This document shows positions 7,035 to 15,555 of a stretch of 46,706 nt of DNA, piece after piece. The stretch comes from a virus. Numbering within the stretch: position 1 is the stretch's first letter; each line of letters opens with the position of its first letter. The stretch spans positions 1 through 46,706 of IMG/VR virus record IMGVR_UViG_3300031576_000088. One strand, written 5' to 3'. Both the position numbers and the translations under genes were made by a program. The notes beneath the pieces are model-generated. The model saw only the letters and a list, made by a program, of their open reading frames with translations, ran no database searches and was not told the origin of the DNA.

Positions 7035-7289
7035 TTAGAATAAGAGCTGTTGGCCTGTAGTTACTTCAGGAGGAACCTCTCCTAACTCAATTCTCTTGTG
7101 AATGCAAGGACAGTTCCATGGGATAGCAGCTTGACATTTGATGCAATAGTATTTTCTGTATCTATGCTTGTGTAATACGTTTCCAACTCCTCCAACTTCC
7201 CATAAAATATTTTGTCCAGTACCTTGATGTACCGTAATTTCTACTTGTTTTGTGCAGAAAGTTTCTGGACAAGCTCGGCCTTTGACCAA
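7035..7289 (-). CDS. Zinc-ribbon protein (84 aa)
   Basis: Cys pairs at CPETFC near the N-terminus and YCIKC plus CPCIH in the second half suggest one or two zinc sites. A basic HKHRYRKYYC segment could contact nucleic acid. It is the last gene of the operon that runs from about 10.2 kb and is followed by T-runs. Function unknown. Confidence 0.7.
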   Translation of the reverse strand: MVKGRACPETFCTKQVEITVHQGTGQNILWEVGGVGNVLHKHRYRKYYCIKCQAAIPWNCPCIHKRIELGEVPPEVTTGQQLLF

Positions 7290-7291
7290 CT

Positions 7292-7792
7292 TTAGCCTCC
7301 TACAGCTGGGGATAATGCCCTCAATCCCAGCTTGGATTCGAGTGTTTCCACAAGTGCAGCATCATCTTTCTTCATGTCCTCTGTAGTTAAGACAACCAAT
7401 CTTTTATTCTCTTCTGTATATCCTCCAAGTTTGTAGTTTGTATTACGATCTGTAGTTTGCTTTGACTCTGTAATTTTATCAAAGAAGCCATGCTCAAGGC
7501 CGTCTATTTCTATGATTCGCTGCACAACATCAGCCTTGATGAACAGATCAATGCTGTTTACTTCATGCGTCATGAACAAGTTAGAATCTTCAGAAAAGGT
7601 AGTAATTATGATTTGGTTTGACTCTTTGTTTCTTGCATAGATGTACTGATCAACCATTCCCAAGGCGTTGATCTTGAAATGCTTGTGAAGAAGATTTACA
7701 ATCCTGTATTTTTTATCCAAGTCACTAGCTTGAGTCATTCCTTTTCTGGCCTGATGAATGTAGGCTCGTTTATTGGTTAGATTGTCATTCAT
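7292..7792 (-). CDS. PD-(D/E)XK-like endonuclease domain protein
   Basis: A 166-aa protein. The core IKADVVQRIIEIDGLEH (residues 86-101) followed by TDRNTNYKLGGY and a VVLTTEDM strand matches the layout of DUF559/Vsr-like members of the PD-(D/E)XK nuclease fold, with D88, E95 and D97 as candidate metal ligands. Such enzymes cut or repair DNA; here recombination, resolution or host-DNA degradation are possible. The assignment rests on motif layout only. Confidence 0.55.
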   Translation of the reverse strand: MNDNLTNKRAYIHQARKGMTQASDLDKKYRIVNLLHKHFKINALGMVDQYIYARNKESNQIIITTFSEDSNLFMTHEVNSIDLFIKADVVQRIIEIDGLEHGFFDKITESKQTTDRNTNYKLGGYTEENKRLVVLTTEDMKKDDAALVETLESKLGLRALSPAVGG

Positions 7793-8193
7793 ACACTTGT
7801 CTTTTGTCTATAGATTGAAATGGAATCTTTTACTCTGTTTTCTAATTTAATGACAGTTCTTTCAAATGCATCAAGAATTTCAGAATCATTACAAGATAAG
7901 AGATAGCAAACGGTCAAAATAGTTATTATCCCATCACTACACTCTTCTAAAAATCCACGTTTCCACTCTTCTGAAAGTGTGTCTCCATACTTGTTATTTT
8001 TATTTCGTAGCATATCCCATATCTCGCTGATTTCAGCATGGCAATGAGCTATCTGTTCAAATGGAGTCCATATCCAACCCTGAGATTTATAAAATTCATG
8101 TACTTTTCTGGAACGTTCCAATAAATCAATTAATTTCAAGCCGTCTTTTGCAGCAAGAAGAGCTTTTTTGTGTTCTTCTGTTGAATATTCCAT
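7789..8193 (-). CDS. MazG-like NTP pyrophosphohydrolase
   Basis: Start set at ATG 8193, just after the stop of the preceding small gene; an upstream ATG at 8241 would overlap that gene by 46 nt. The 134-aa protein has the all-alpha NTP pyrophosphatase signature ExxE-26-ExxD: E54-I-S-E57 and E84-C-S-D87. Members hydrolyse (d)NTPs to monophosphates, for nucleotide-pool cleaning or alarmone control. This may be relevant to the RelA/SpoT-domain protein elsewhere in this genome. Confidence 0.75.
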   Translation of the reverse strand: MEYSTEEHKKALLAAKDGLKLIDLLERSRKVHEFYKSQGWIWTPFEQIAHCHAEISEIWDMLRNKNNKYGDTLSEEWKRGFLEECSDGIITILTVCYLLSCNDSEILDAFERTVIKLENRVKDSISIYRQKTSV

Positions 8194-8195
8194 TT

Positions 8196-8369
8196 CTAAA
8201 CCTGTGTCATGTGAATCGTCTCTTGCTCTATCTTCATGCATTCCTTGGTTATCTTAGCTGCTTGCACAGCTGGAAATCGGCCAAGGACAAATTTGTATTT
8301 TCCCCTTTGAATGTAAACCTCGTACTTTTTGTTCCTGTCATCTCGTTTCTTTGATTTCTTTTTCTTCAA
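8196..8369 (-). CDS. Small basic protein (57 aa)
   Basis: TTG start overlaps the upstream stop (TTGA); stop 2 nt before the MazG-like ATG. The N-terminus is extremely Lys/Arg-rich (KKKKSKKRDDRNKK), followed by a beta hairpin and helix (YEVYIQRGKYKFVLGRF, VQAAKITKECMK), which loosely recalls small DNA-binding integrase-arm or AP2-like domains. Nucleic-acid binding is likely from charge. Confidence 0.6.
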   Translation of the reverse strand: MKKKKSKKRDDRNKKYEVYIQRGKYKFVLGRFPAVQAAKITKECMKIEQETIHMTQV

Positions 8370-8593
8370 ATGTGTTTCATCTCAGGCTGCAATCTGCTTG
8401 GGAATCCAATCTTAGTAAGAAAAGCTTCAATGGCAGACATTACATCTTGGATAATTTGTTTCCTAATTTTTCCTTCCATATACATGAGATACAGCTTACT
8501 CAAACCTGAGATTGTAGCTTCAACTCGCATTATCAAATTGATGCTTTCATCAACACTTTGATGAATATCTTTACTTGTGAGTATTTTCTCCAT
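8366..8593 (-). CDS. Hypothetical helical protein (75 aa)
   Basis: All-helical, with heptad-like hydrophobic spacing over residues 15-65, so probably oligomeric. It overlaps the gene upstream by 23 nt and the next by TTGA. No motif recognised. Confidence 0.6.
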   Translation of the reverse strand: MEKILTSKDIHQSVDESINLIMRVEATISGLSKLYLMYMEGKIRKQIIQDVMSAIEAFLTKIGFPSRLQPEMKHI

Positions 8594-8846
8594 ATCCCTT
8601 CACCTGTGAAACGTCAATAATTTCTCCTGTGTCCTGATAAATTACAAACTTCTTTGGATCGTATCCGCATTTTTCAACTGCTGCAAAAATCATATTGAAC
8701 ATTTCCTGAATCATGCTTCGCTGTTCCATATTTGCGTTCTCTTTATTGAAAGTAACTGGATAGCCTGCTAGCTTGAGCTTGGCCATCTGCTGACGAATCT
8801 TTTCCAAATCTTCAGCTGCAATGTAAATTCCTGTAGAAAGAGGCAT
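8571..8846 (-). CDS. Hypothetical protein (91 aa)
   Basis: Contains two amphipathic helices (DLEKIRQQMAKLKLAGY and SMIQEMFNMIFAAVEKCGY) and a short C-terminal beta element (FVIYQDTGEIIDV). No family recognised. It starts 4 nt after the previous gene ends. Confidence 0.65.
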   Translation of the reverse strand: MPLSTGIYIAAEDLEKIRQQMAKLKLAGYPVTFNKENANMEQRSMIQEMFNMIFAAVEKCGYDPKKFVIYQDTGEIIDVSQVKGYGENTHK

Positions 8847-8850
8847 ATTA

Positions 8851-9180
8851 TCAAGTTCTGTAGATGTTATCTACGAGTACATCACGAAGTTTCATTGCAT
8901 TTGCCAGATTTAGCTTTGCAGAGTGAAAATCTTCTAGCCTATCCTCTGATACTTCAAGCTTTACAATTATTCTGTAATAATCTGCGTCTTTTTTTATCTC
9001 TTCCATAACTGTTACTTTTTTAGACTCTGTACGTTTTGACACTAAACAATCTCTAATAGATAATGCCTCTGTCAACAAAACAGCTCTGGAGTGTATATAA
9101 TCGTCATTCGTAAGATAAATTTTTACAATATATTTTTGACCATGTGCCTCGATTCTACAGTTGCTTGTATTGATTATCAT
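8851..9180 (-). CDS. Protein with an internally duplicated beta-alpha unit
   Basis: ATG at 9180 overlaps the upstream TGA; an ATG at 9195 exists but overlaps more. The 109-aa product shows a tandem duplication: YIVKIYLTNDDYIHSRAVLL...SIRDCLV and YRIIVKLEVSEDRLEDFHSA...KLRDVLV. Each half is a beta hairpin plus helix, so it would fold as a pseudo-dimer. Function unknown. Confidence 0.7.
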   Translation of the reverse strand: MIINTSNCRIEAHGQKYIVKIYLTNDDYIHSRAVLLTEALSIRDCLVSKRTESKKVTVMEEIKKDADYYRIIVKLEVSEDRLEDFHSAKLNLANAMKLRDVLVDNIYRT

Positions 9181-9548
9181 TTCGTATTGGCCCAAACTAA
9201 CGGAATGTAATCAACAAGTGCCTGCTCTGGAATGTTCTTGAATTTCTTTTGCATGTATGCAATGAAAGCCTCACAGTTTGTTTCTCTGTCGGCAGCAGTA
9301 ATCGGCTTGTATGTTCTGCCTGAACCTTTCTCCTTTAATTTGAATATCTCCTTGTAGCCAAAATACTTGTTAATTTTTACTAGCTCATCATAGACTGCAT
9401 TTCTCTCTTCAAAGGTTTTTGTCTTGTCAAAGAAAATGTCTCCAAGAGTCTTGCGTCTGACCTGCAAATTGTCTATTGTAATTTTGGCCTGCTTTTCCTT
9501 TGGAACCTTGAGAATTTCATCAAGGCCTGCAAAGTGATCAGGGAGCAT
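9177..9548 (-). CDS. Hypothetical protein (123 aa)
   Basis: A basic, mostly helical protein with no recognised motif (KTLGDIFFDKTKTFEERNAV, then KINKYFGYKEIFKLK). GGAGG lies 9 nt upstream of its ATG, one of the best Shine-Dalgarno sites in the window, so it is probably well translated. Confidence 0.7.
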   Translation of the reverse strand: MLPDHFAGLDEILKVPKEKQAKITIDNLQVRRKTLGDIFFDKTKTFEERNAVYDELVKINKYFGYKEIFKLKEKGSGRTYKPITAADRETNCEAFIAYMQKKFKNIPEQALVDYIPLVWANTK

Positions 9549-9705
9549 TTTTCTCTTCCTCCGTAATTACTATTCTCACGCTTTGCACTCCACACTTTTT
9601 CTTGCATTGGCCGTTTACTACTCTTAGAGTTGGATAGAAATTATTTTTTGGTTCTTCCTGTTCAAACATCTCTCCTCCGCAGTTAGGACATTGAAACTCT
9701 CCCAT
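9538..9705 (-). CDS. Zinc-ribbon mini-protein (55 aa)
   Basis: Starts at ATG 9705, 1 nt after the HNH gene stop, and ends at TGA 9538 inside the next gene's first codons. CPNCGGEM near the N-terminus and CKKKCG at residues 34-39 form a four-Cys ribbon. Coupled to an HNH nuclease and RHH regulator. Confidence 0.65.
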   Translation of the reverse strand: MGEFQCPNCGGEMFEQEEPKNNFYPTLRVVNGQCKKKCGVQSVRIVITEEEKNAP

Positions 9706-9706
9706 C

Positions 9707-10036
9707 TCAGTTCTTTCTCCAATGCGTTTTTTTTACTATTTGAAAAGGAGTATTAGTAATTAATTCTAAACTTTTAACTTTATCAAAAAACCATTGATGT
9801 GTTTTGTTCAATGATTTTAGATGAGATTCTAGTGTATGTCCAATAGAAAGATATTCCACTCCAACATGGCAGCTATGACATAAGGTAATTAGATTATTAG
9901 GATCATCACTTCCTCCAAATCGAAGAGGAGTTTTATGATGAACTATCAGATACTCAGAGATTTCACATATCTGACATTTATTTCCATCACGGTTTTTGAT
10001 AGAAATTCTTAACTGTTGGCCAATTTGGAATTGCAT
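9707..10036 (-). CDS. HNH endonuclease
   Basis: A 109-aa protein with a complete HNH motif: C21xxC24, catalytic H33-H34 (IVHHKTPLRFGG), N48 (NNLITLC) and C53-H-x-C56-H. The four Cys bind a structural zinc and the beta-beta-alpha metal site hydrolyses DNA. Small free-standing HNH proteins act as homing, nicking or packaging-associated nucleases; this one lies in the early region, away from the terminase genes. The start overlaps the stop of the RHH gene (TAATG). Confidence 0.85.
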   Translation of the reverse strand: MQFQIGQQLRISIKNRDGNKCQICEISEYLIVHHKTPLRFGGSDDPNNLITLCHSCHVGVEYLSIGHTLESHLKSLNKTHQWFFDKVKSLELITNTPFQIVKKTHWRKN

Positions 10037-10161
10037 TACTTCTCTAATCCTGCCTGTTTTAACAGTCTAATAAGAAATTCGTCATAAGTCTCATCTTTTC
10101 TAGCGTATCTTTTCAGTTTTTTTACTGTTGTATCCTGAATCTGAATAGTAGTCTTGACCAT
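10036..10161 (-). CDS. RHH transcription regulator (41 aa)
   Basis: ATG at 10161, stop overlapping the HNH start. The sequence KTTIQIQDTTVKKLKRYA followed by ETYDEFLIRLLKQAG is a textbook archaeal ribbon-helix-helix protein: one beta strand and two helices, active as a dimer that inserts the strand pair in the DNA major groove. Its own promoter holds a TAAC/GTTA inverted motif shared with the 4.2-kb promoter, so autoregulation is likely. Confidence 0.8.
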   Translation of the reverse strand: MVKTTIQIQDTTVKKLKRYARKDETYDEFLIRLLKQAGLEK

Positions 10162-10189
10162 AACTAACCATAATTGTTATATTATTTAA
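10159..10189 (-). promoter_or_regulatory. Promoter and putative operator of the RHH-HNH operon
   Basis: Minus-strand TTAAATAATATA (10178-10189) lies about 23 nt above the ATG. TAACTAACCATA (10161-10172) and TAATTGTTAT overlap the start region and recur at 4.2 kb. Confidence 0.6.
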
Positions 10190-10195
10190 GATTGG

Positions 10196-10504
10196 CTATT
10201 GGCCTACTGCTGGAGGCTCTACAACGGCTTCAACAGGTTTGTGATTACCTTCAAGAATCTGCTTTAGTGCAGCATTCTCTTTTTTAAGCATCTCATTTTC
10301 CTCAGAAACTCTTTCTGCCTGCTGATCTAGCTTGTATAAGAGCTCAATAACTCCTCCAAAGGCCTGATCAAATGCCTCCTTTCTCATGGAGTCAACTATT
10401 CCCATGGTTCCAGCAAACTTTGTTTTCAGGCCTGTGAGATATTGCTGAAGAGCCTTGTTCTCTGCATCAGCAATTAATTTGCTAGTTTTTTCTGCACTAG
10501 CCAA
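10196..10504 (-). CDS. Coiled-coil protein at the end of the tail operon
   Basis: A 102-aa protein with a TTG start overlapping the upstream stop by 8 nt. Residues 55-85 form a strong coiled coil (QQAERVSEENEMLKKENAAL), followed by a Pro/Val-rich tail. Being last in the structural operon, it may be a tail-fibre assembly factor or minor virion protein; this is positional inference. Confidence 0.65.
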   Translation of the reverse strand: MASAEKTSKLIADAENKALQQYLTGLKTKFAGTMGIVDSMRKEAFDQAFGGVIELLYKLDQQAERVSEENEMLKKENAALKQILEGNHKPVEAVVEPPAVGQ

Positions 10505-10796
10505 GCTTATCTACCTCTTTTTTCAGTTCTACATGTTTGGTTTTAATACTGTCAAAAGTATCATTAATTTCTTTTTCTGTCATCTCACTTTCTATGATTG
10601 GGAATCTTGGTATTTCATCAGGATCTATAGGACAAATCGTTCGTAGGTTGTTGACAATTATTCTGGCTTCAGTCCATTTTTGATATAGCTTGGCTGCCGT
10701 CTCTTCAGCCTTTTTGATTTCATCTTCTATATCTTCTCTGGCCACAGGATAGTATTCTGTGGAATAGTTAAAAAGATTCTTATTAGTTGTTTTCAA
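10497..10796 (-). CDS. Helical protein following the tail fibre
   Basis: The longest frame (to 10847) overlaps the fibre gene by 65 nt; a TTG at 10796 reduces this to 14 nt and is preferred, without a clear Shine-Dalgarno. The 99-aa product has two long amphipathic helices (EDIEDEIKKAEETAAKLY and a C-terminal EMTEKEINDTFDSIK coil). Possible fibre chaperone or structural coil, unassigned. Confidence 0.6.
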   Translation of the reverse strand: MKTTNKNLFNYSTEYYPVAREDIEDEIKKAEETAAKLYQKWTEARIIVNNLRTICPIDPDEIPRFPIIESEMTEKEINDTFDSIKTKHVELKKEVDKLG

Positions 10797-12675
10797 GCAA
10801 CTTGATTCTTGCATCCATATTTCGAACTGCTCCAAGCAGCATGGCAATGACGGAGTTCATGACTATTCCCTCTCCTCTTACTGCCTCTGGACACATCTGC
10901 TTGAGTGCGTCTGCATCAAATCCCATGAAAGTTGTATCTCTAAAGTCCTTCTCTTTTGCTTTGTCCTTGAACTCTGGAAATTTGGTAATATCCCACTTGA
11001 ATTTGATTGGCTTCAAAGCCTTGCAAATTTGCAGACAATAGGCCTCATCCATGTCTTGTATATCCTTCTTGAATTTGGTAAATGACGTATTGATTGTTCC
11101 AATTACTGCAAAGACTTCGGCCCATCTGTTAGCTGAACGGCCAAGGTTTGACTGTCCATCTACAGGAAAGAAATCATCAGTTGCCCAATCATAGGTTATT
11201 CTATCTGAAAAGTTGTCATTGAATACGATTGTATCCCCTGTTCCAGTGACTCGCAACAAAACTTTGGAGTCTGATCTGAGAATGCTTGTTGTTGCTAAAG
11301 TAAGAAGCTGCGTTCCTCCCCTGATGAATGCTGCACTCTGAGTCGAACCAAAAGTAAATGAAAACTCACCTGCACTATCATTGATTATCATGTTAGGATC
11401 TGACATTGCGATAGCTCCAACATCTACTATTGAAAAAGCATTCATGTCTATTGCAGTAGCCATGATCATTCCAAGCGAATCAATCCTCATTTGCTGCACA
11501 CCATTGAGAAGCCATTCGAATATGTCTCCAGTTGGAATCAAAAAGTGCATCCCTGAAGTATCCGATAAGATACTTTGGCCAGCCTCGTTGAATAAAATAT
11601 CGTTTAGCTCGTTTAAGCTCTTGTTGTTCATGTCAATGTTTCCAGAAAGGAACCTGTACTGCTCTATTCCGTTGATGTAAATCTGGAAGTTTTCTCCTGT
11701 TGGAACGTCAAGCCTGACTCCTCCAATGCCAGCATTTCCAAACAACACCCTGTTAGCATCAACAAATTCAATTCCTTTGAGATTCAAAGCAGAGCTGTTC
11801 AAAGTCATCTGAGTGATTCCATTTACTAGCCAATCAAACACATCTCCAGTTGGAACCAAGGAATGCAAGCCAGAAGTGTCAGAAAGAATGCTTTGACCAG
11901 CTTCATTGAACAGAATGTCATTTAGTCCAGAGATTGATTGGCCCAAAAAGTCCATGGAACCAACAGCCATTCTATACTTTGCAATCGCATTAATCAGAAA
12001 GCTATGAGTCTCTCCAGTGGGAACATCATAATTAATTCCAGTTGCAGCAATTCCGTTTATGATTCTAGTAAGTGCCGTATCAAATGCAATATAGTCCAGA
12101 TTGTCAAGGCCCTTTTGCTGCATGTTCTTTGTAACATCAATCGTGATGGCTGACCAAAGCGTACTTCCTCCAGCTGAGCCGACAAGCTGCAAGATGAACA
12201 TGCCTCCTCCTGTTCCCTGATCTGCAAAGAATTGAAGGATAGCAAACTGATGATCATTGATAGTAACATCAGTGTCTATGTTGATGTTGCCAGTTGTATT
12301 GTCCAAAGTTGTAGGCTTTTTTAGAATGAGATTCTTCCCAACGACAGGCCTTATTGAGATAATTTGGCCATTCTTTATGACTCCATCAATGAAGTGTAAG
12401 TTGATTGGAGTAGCAGCTCCATCTACAACAAGAGCAGAACTTTGTAGGATGACATGATTCCTTGCAGCTCCATCAGTTGTGTAGTTTACAGTCTGTGGAT
12501 CCCATGCCTCAAGGCCAAGCTGAGCTCCTTGAGGCAAATCTCTAGCTCCCATCCCAAAGCCACTTTGATCAACCTGATTTCCTACAGGAGTATATCTTGC
12601 AAGATTCCGTACTACTCCAAGTTGTGTTCTAAGCTTTCGATTTCTTTGCTCTTCGGATGGAGCTTCGTATGCCAT
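10783..12675 (-). CDS. Tail fibre with C-terminal S74 intramolecular chaperone
   Basis: A 630-aa fibre. The N-terminal 100 residues probably attach to the tail. The centre has repeated beta units: LNDILFNEAGQSILSDTSG occurs twice, each followed by a PTGD-F-W-NG block, and a third diverged copy begins VLFGNAGIGG. The last 100 residues form a peptidase S74 (endosialidase-type) chaperone: SFTKFKKDIQDMDEAYC with the candidate autocleavage Ser, then MGFDADALKQMCPEAV and a terminal coiled coil. It should trimerise and self-process. Receptor-binding role inferred. Confidence 0.88.
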   Translation of the reverse strand: MAYEAPSEEQRNRKLRTQLGVVRNLARYTPVGNQVDQSGFGMGARDLPQGAQLGLEAWDPQTVNYTTDGAARNHVILQSSALVVDGAATPINLHFIDGVIKNGQIISIRPVVGKNLILKKPTTLDNTTGNINIDTDVTINDHQFAILQFFADQGTGGGMFILQLVGSAGGSTLWSAITIDVTKNMQQKGLDNLDYIAFDTALTRIINGIAATGINYDVPTGETHSFLINAIAKYRMAVGSMDFLGQSISGLNDILFNEAGQSILSDTSGLHSLVPTGDVFDWLVNGITQMTLNSSALNLKGIEFVDANRVLFGNAGIGGVRLDVPTGENFQIYINGIEQYRFLSGNIDMNNKSLNELNDILFNEAGQSILSDTSGMHFLIPTGDIFEWLLNGVQQMRIDSLGMIMATAIDMNAFSIVDVGAIAMSDPNMIINDSAGEFSFTFGSTQSAAFIRGGTQLLTLATTSILRSDSKVLLRVTGTGDTIVFNDNFSDRITYDWATDDFFPVDGQSNLGRSANRWAEVFAVIGTINTSFTKFKKDIQDMDEAYCLQICKALKPIKFKWDITKFPEFKDKAKEKDFRDTTFMGFDADALKQMCPEAVRGEGIVMNSVIAMLLGAVRNMDARIKLLENN

Positions 12676-12680
12676 TAAAA

Positions 12681-12792
12681 TTCCCCCATGGGGAATAGCA
12701 TACTATGTCTGGCCCTAAGATAGTATGCTATACGGAACCTATCATAGCATACTAAGCAGGAGAGTTTATGGCCATAAGATAGTATGCTATGG
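12681..12792. repeat. Palindromic intergenic element, copy 1
   Basis: Between the 922-aa tail gene and the fibre gene: a TTCCCC-CAT-GGGGAA hairpin, then TAGCATACTA/TAGTATGCTA inverted repeats twice. The second unit (CATAGCATACTAAGCAGGA ... TGGCC ... AAGATAGTATGCTAT) is almost identical to the 36.8-kb copy, and the first unit matches the 27.8-kb copy. The stop codon of the 922-aa gene lies inside it. Confidence 0.8.
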
Positions 12793-15555
12793 AGTTGCAA
12801 ACTTCCTCACTCCTAATGGTTCAATGAAATATCCATCATCATCAATGATATGTTTTACTTCTGCACAAACCAAATCCATGTTTCCAGTTGGTACTCTTGG
12901 CCCTTGGGCCTTGAACTTGAGTCCGAACTTGAGTCTAACATCTCCAGCTGCTCTCATGTGCCAAAACTGAGGGAAGAAAGAAAGTCTTGCTTCAAAGGCC
13001 TGAGAACGAGTTTTTCCATTGAGATAATCAGTCTCAGTTTCGAGATGCTCTATTTGTGTTCGTGGATTTGTAACCTCGGCATCGTCTGAGTTTACAATAA
13101 GTTCCTTTTCAAAATACAATTCATCTAATGAAATCTTGGAATGATGAATCAAAGAGTTTGCCTTCTGTGGCTTTCTGTCTGCAAAAAGAGCTTGGACAGC
13201 AGGATCAGCAATGATATTCCACCAATTAGCTAGGCCCTGTTGGATAAATTGTGTGGCCTGATCATACCAAGCGTTTTGAGCTCCCATGTAATAGCCTGTT
13301 GTTGTATCAGTGTAAGGACTAGCCATCATTATTCCCCATCCCTTGATAAATCTCCAATCAAACTCTACTCCAGTGTATTCCTTTTCACGCAAAAGGAAAT
13401 CCCATGGAATAGTAAAGCCTAAAAGTTTTGGCAGCTCGTCTCCTCTACCAAAAAATAACTGCTTTGGAGCAAGTTCTCCAAATGGTATTCGAACAGATTC
13501 GTACTGATTGTTTCTTCTGATTTTGAAATTAGTGTAGTAAGTTCTATCAAACTTGTCAATAGCCCAAAATATCATTGGAATTTCTGCAATGCCAGTAACA
13601 GGGCCAGAGTCATCAGTTGATGTAAACAATCCAACTTTGACTTTAAATCTAATACCTGAGATTCTTCCCATGTCCTCAGAATCTTTTCCTCTATTCCAGC
13701 CAATGAGTCCTTTTCTATTTTGATTGTAATTGTTTGTATCAAGTGTTCCCATTGCAGTATTTGATAAACCGTCTCCTTGGCTTCCGTATTCATGACCAAC
13801 TCGGCCATGTGGATTAGGCACTCTTGGATATGGAAACCAAAAGTTAAGCCAAGCTCCTCTTGAGCTATCGTTCTTGAGGTTGCCTCCAAGAGTAGGGCCT
13901 ATCCAAATGAATGTAGCTTCGATTGCCCTATTTGGAATCCCTGTTGCTCCAGTTGCAAGCCCCAAGTTCTGACAGATATGAAATGGGGAGGCCTTGTTAA
14001 AGTTGATTTCACTTACTCCATCAATTCCCCAAACTACTACCCAAGCAGAGCCACTCCATCTAAGCACTTGGCCCTTCTCCAAATTGTTAACCATGTCTCC
14101 TGTCGTTGGAGCATTTGAAAATTTCCAGCTAGCAGTAGCTTTGTCATACTCAGCTACTCGGTTTGAATTTCCAACAAATACTCCAGTTGGGGCAGTTCCA
14201 ACGAGAAATCTTTGTCTGTCAAAAAGTTCGTCTGCTCCTAAGACTCCCACAGATGGAGGAGGAGAGTTTGTAATTCGTGTAACCTCTTTTATGGAAAGAG
14301 TTTGAAATGGATTTGTAGGATCTATTCTGCTGGCTGGATCATAAAGTGCTTTTACTATATTCCAATCTACAAAATATCCTGCATATCCAACAGGATTAAA
14401 ACCAAGAGCAGAAGCTAGATTTGCCTGCCAATCATCCAGCGAGCTTGTCCATGGAGAAGTATCAATAAAAGCTGCACTAGCTGGATTGGTTGAAAAGTCC
14501 TCACTCCAATGTGTAGCGTCTGATTCTGGAGGAGTTGCGGTAGGGCCAACAGCCAAAATGCATTTGAAAAATCTCAATCTCTTGTTAGGATCAGGATCAG
14601 TAAGAAAGCTTCGCTTGACCAAATCACCTACAACATAAGCAGTTGCAGAACTCCATTCTAGCCTTAGCTTTGCATGTTCCCAATTACTAGCAAATTCTGC
14701 ATGTTGTCTTGGCAGGCTGCCAGATTTTGCATCGCAAATCAGAATACAATTATTTTTGAATCTTACATTGTCAGTCACAACAGTTTTGTCTTGTTCAGAT
14801 GCAGGAGGAGTAACAGAGAGAGGATTAATTATGACTCCAGAATCTACAAGGCCGAACTCGTCAGCTGTTAGATTCATCTGCAAATTAAAAGTAGGATCAG
14901 GATCGTAATCAAAATAAAAGTCTTTGAATGTTCCTCCCACAACTGAAGGATTGGCCAGCCTTTCAATTACCTCAGCTAGTAGGTCATGCGTATATGTCGG
15001 CTCGAATGGAATCCAGTTCTGTTTTAGAGACTCGTTATCAGGAAGATTTATGCTAAGTGGATTGATTGGAGGCCCATTCCCACGGTTGCCGTTATAGTCT
15101 GTAATTCTATTGTTAAAGACAGTTTTTGGAGGCAAAAAAAGATATGATTCTGCTGCTGCATGTTCCTTGACTACATATTGCAAGCCAAGAAGCGAGACTG
15201 TCAAAAGCTCACCTAATACTTCATCATCCTCGATTGTTGGCTCTCCTATCATTCCTCTGAAGGTTTTTCCGATGTTTGCTCCCTGATTAATCTGAAACTC
15301 TATAAGGTATTTTGTCTTGGCCAGCTCATCAACAAGTATCGGAGCAGAACGGATGAAGGTTCCCAAGTTATCAATCTTGAAAGTGATTCTTGCATTGTTG
15401 GTTTTTGAAACTCCAACGTTTGTCCATTCTGCACGTTTGAACAATTCCGACAGATCTCCATTGACAATAGGCCCTTCAGTGACAAGAGCATTGGCTCGCA
15501 AAATCTGAGTCTTGTCAAGCAACAAAATCTGTCTTGAATAAAATGGAAAGCTCAT
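12787..15555 (-). CDS. Large tail/baseplate protein (922 aa)
   Basis: The largest gene, directly upstream of the fibre. The N-terminal 180 residues (LLLDKTQILRANALVTEG, then a FQINQGANIGKTFRGMIGEP beta domain) look like a baseplate-hub or distal-tail base. The rest is a long beta-rich region with many aromatic residues and no catalytic motif. Its order (before the fibre, after small tail genes) fits a tail tip, hub or spike. The TAG stop falls within a palindromic element. Confidence 0.75.
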   Translation of the reverse strand: MSFPFYSRQILLLDKTQILRANALVTEGPIVNGDLSELFKRAEWTNVGVSKTNNARITFKIDNLGTFIRSAPILVDELAKTKYLIEFQINQGANIGKTFRGMIGEPTIEDDEVLGELLTVSLLGLQYVVKEHAAAESYLFLPPKTVFNNRITDYNGNRGNGPPINPLSINLPDNESLKQNWIPFEPTYTHDLLAEVIERLANPSVVGGTFKDFYFDYDPDPTFNLQMNLTADEFGLVDSGVIINPLSVTPPASEQDKTVVTDNVRFKNNCILICDAKSGSLPRQHAEFASNWEHAKLRLEWSSATAYVVGDLVKRSFLTDPDPNKRLRFFKCILAVGPTATPPESDATHWSEDFSTNPASAAFIDTSPWTSSLDDWQANLASALGFNPVGYAGYFVDWNIVKALYDPASRIDPTNPFQTLSIKEVTRITNSPPPSVGVLGADELFDRQRFLVGTAPTGVFVGNSNRVAEYDKATASWKFSNAPTTGDMVNNLEKGQVLRWSGSAWVVVWGIDGVSEINFNKASPFHICQNLGLATGATGIPNRAIEATFIWIGPTLGGNLKNDSSRGAWLNFWFPYPRVPNPHGRVGHEYGSQGDGLSNTAMGTLDTNNYNQNRKGLIGWNRGKDSEDMGRISGIRFKVKVGLFTSTDDSGPVTGIAEIPMIFWAIDKFDRTYYTNFKIRRNNQYESVRIPFGELAPKQLFFGRGDELPKLLGFTIPWDFLLREKEYTGVEFDWRFIKGWGIMMASPYTDTTTGYYMGAQNAWYDQATQFIQQGLANWWNIIADPAVQALFADRKPQKANSLIHHSKISLDELYFEKELIVNSDDAEVTNPRTQIEHLETETDYLNGKTRSQAFEARLSFFPQFWHMRAAGDVRLKFGLKFKAQGPRVPTGNMDLVCAEVKHIIDDDGYFIEPLGVRKFATP

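Noticed and set aside
10787-12678. Plus-strand ORFs opposite the tail fibre gene
   Set aside because: Antisense shadows of a strongly coding minus-strand gene; no promoter or Shine-Dalgarno.
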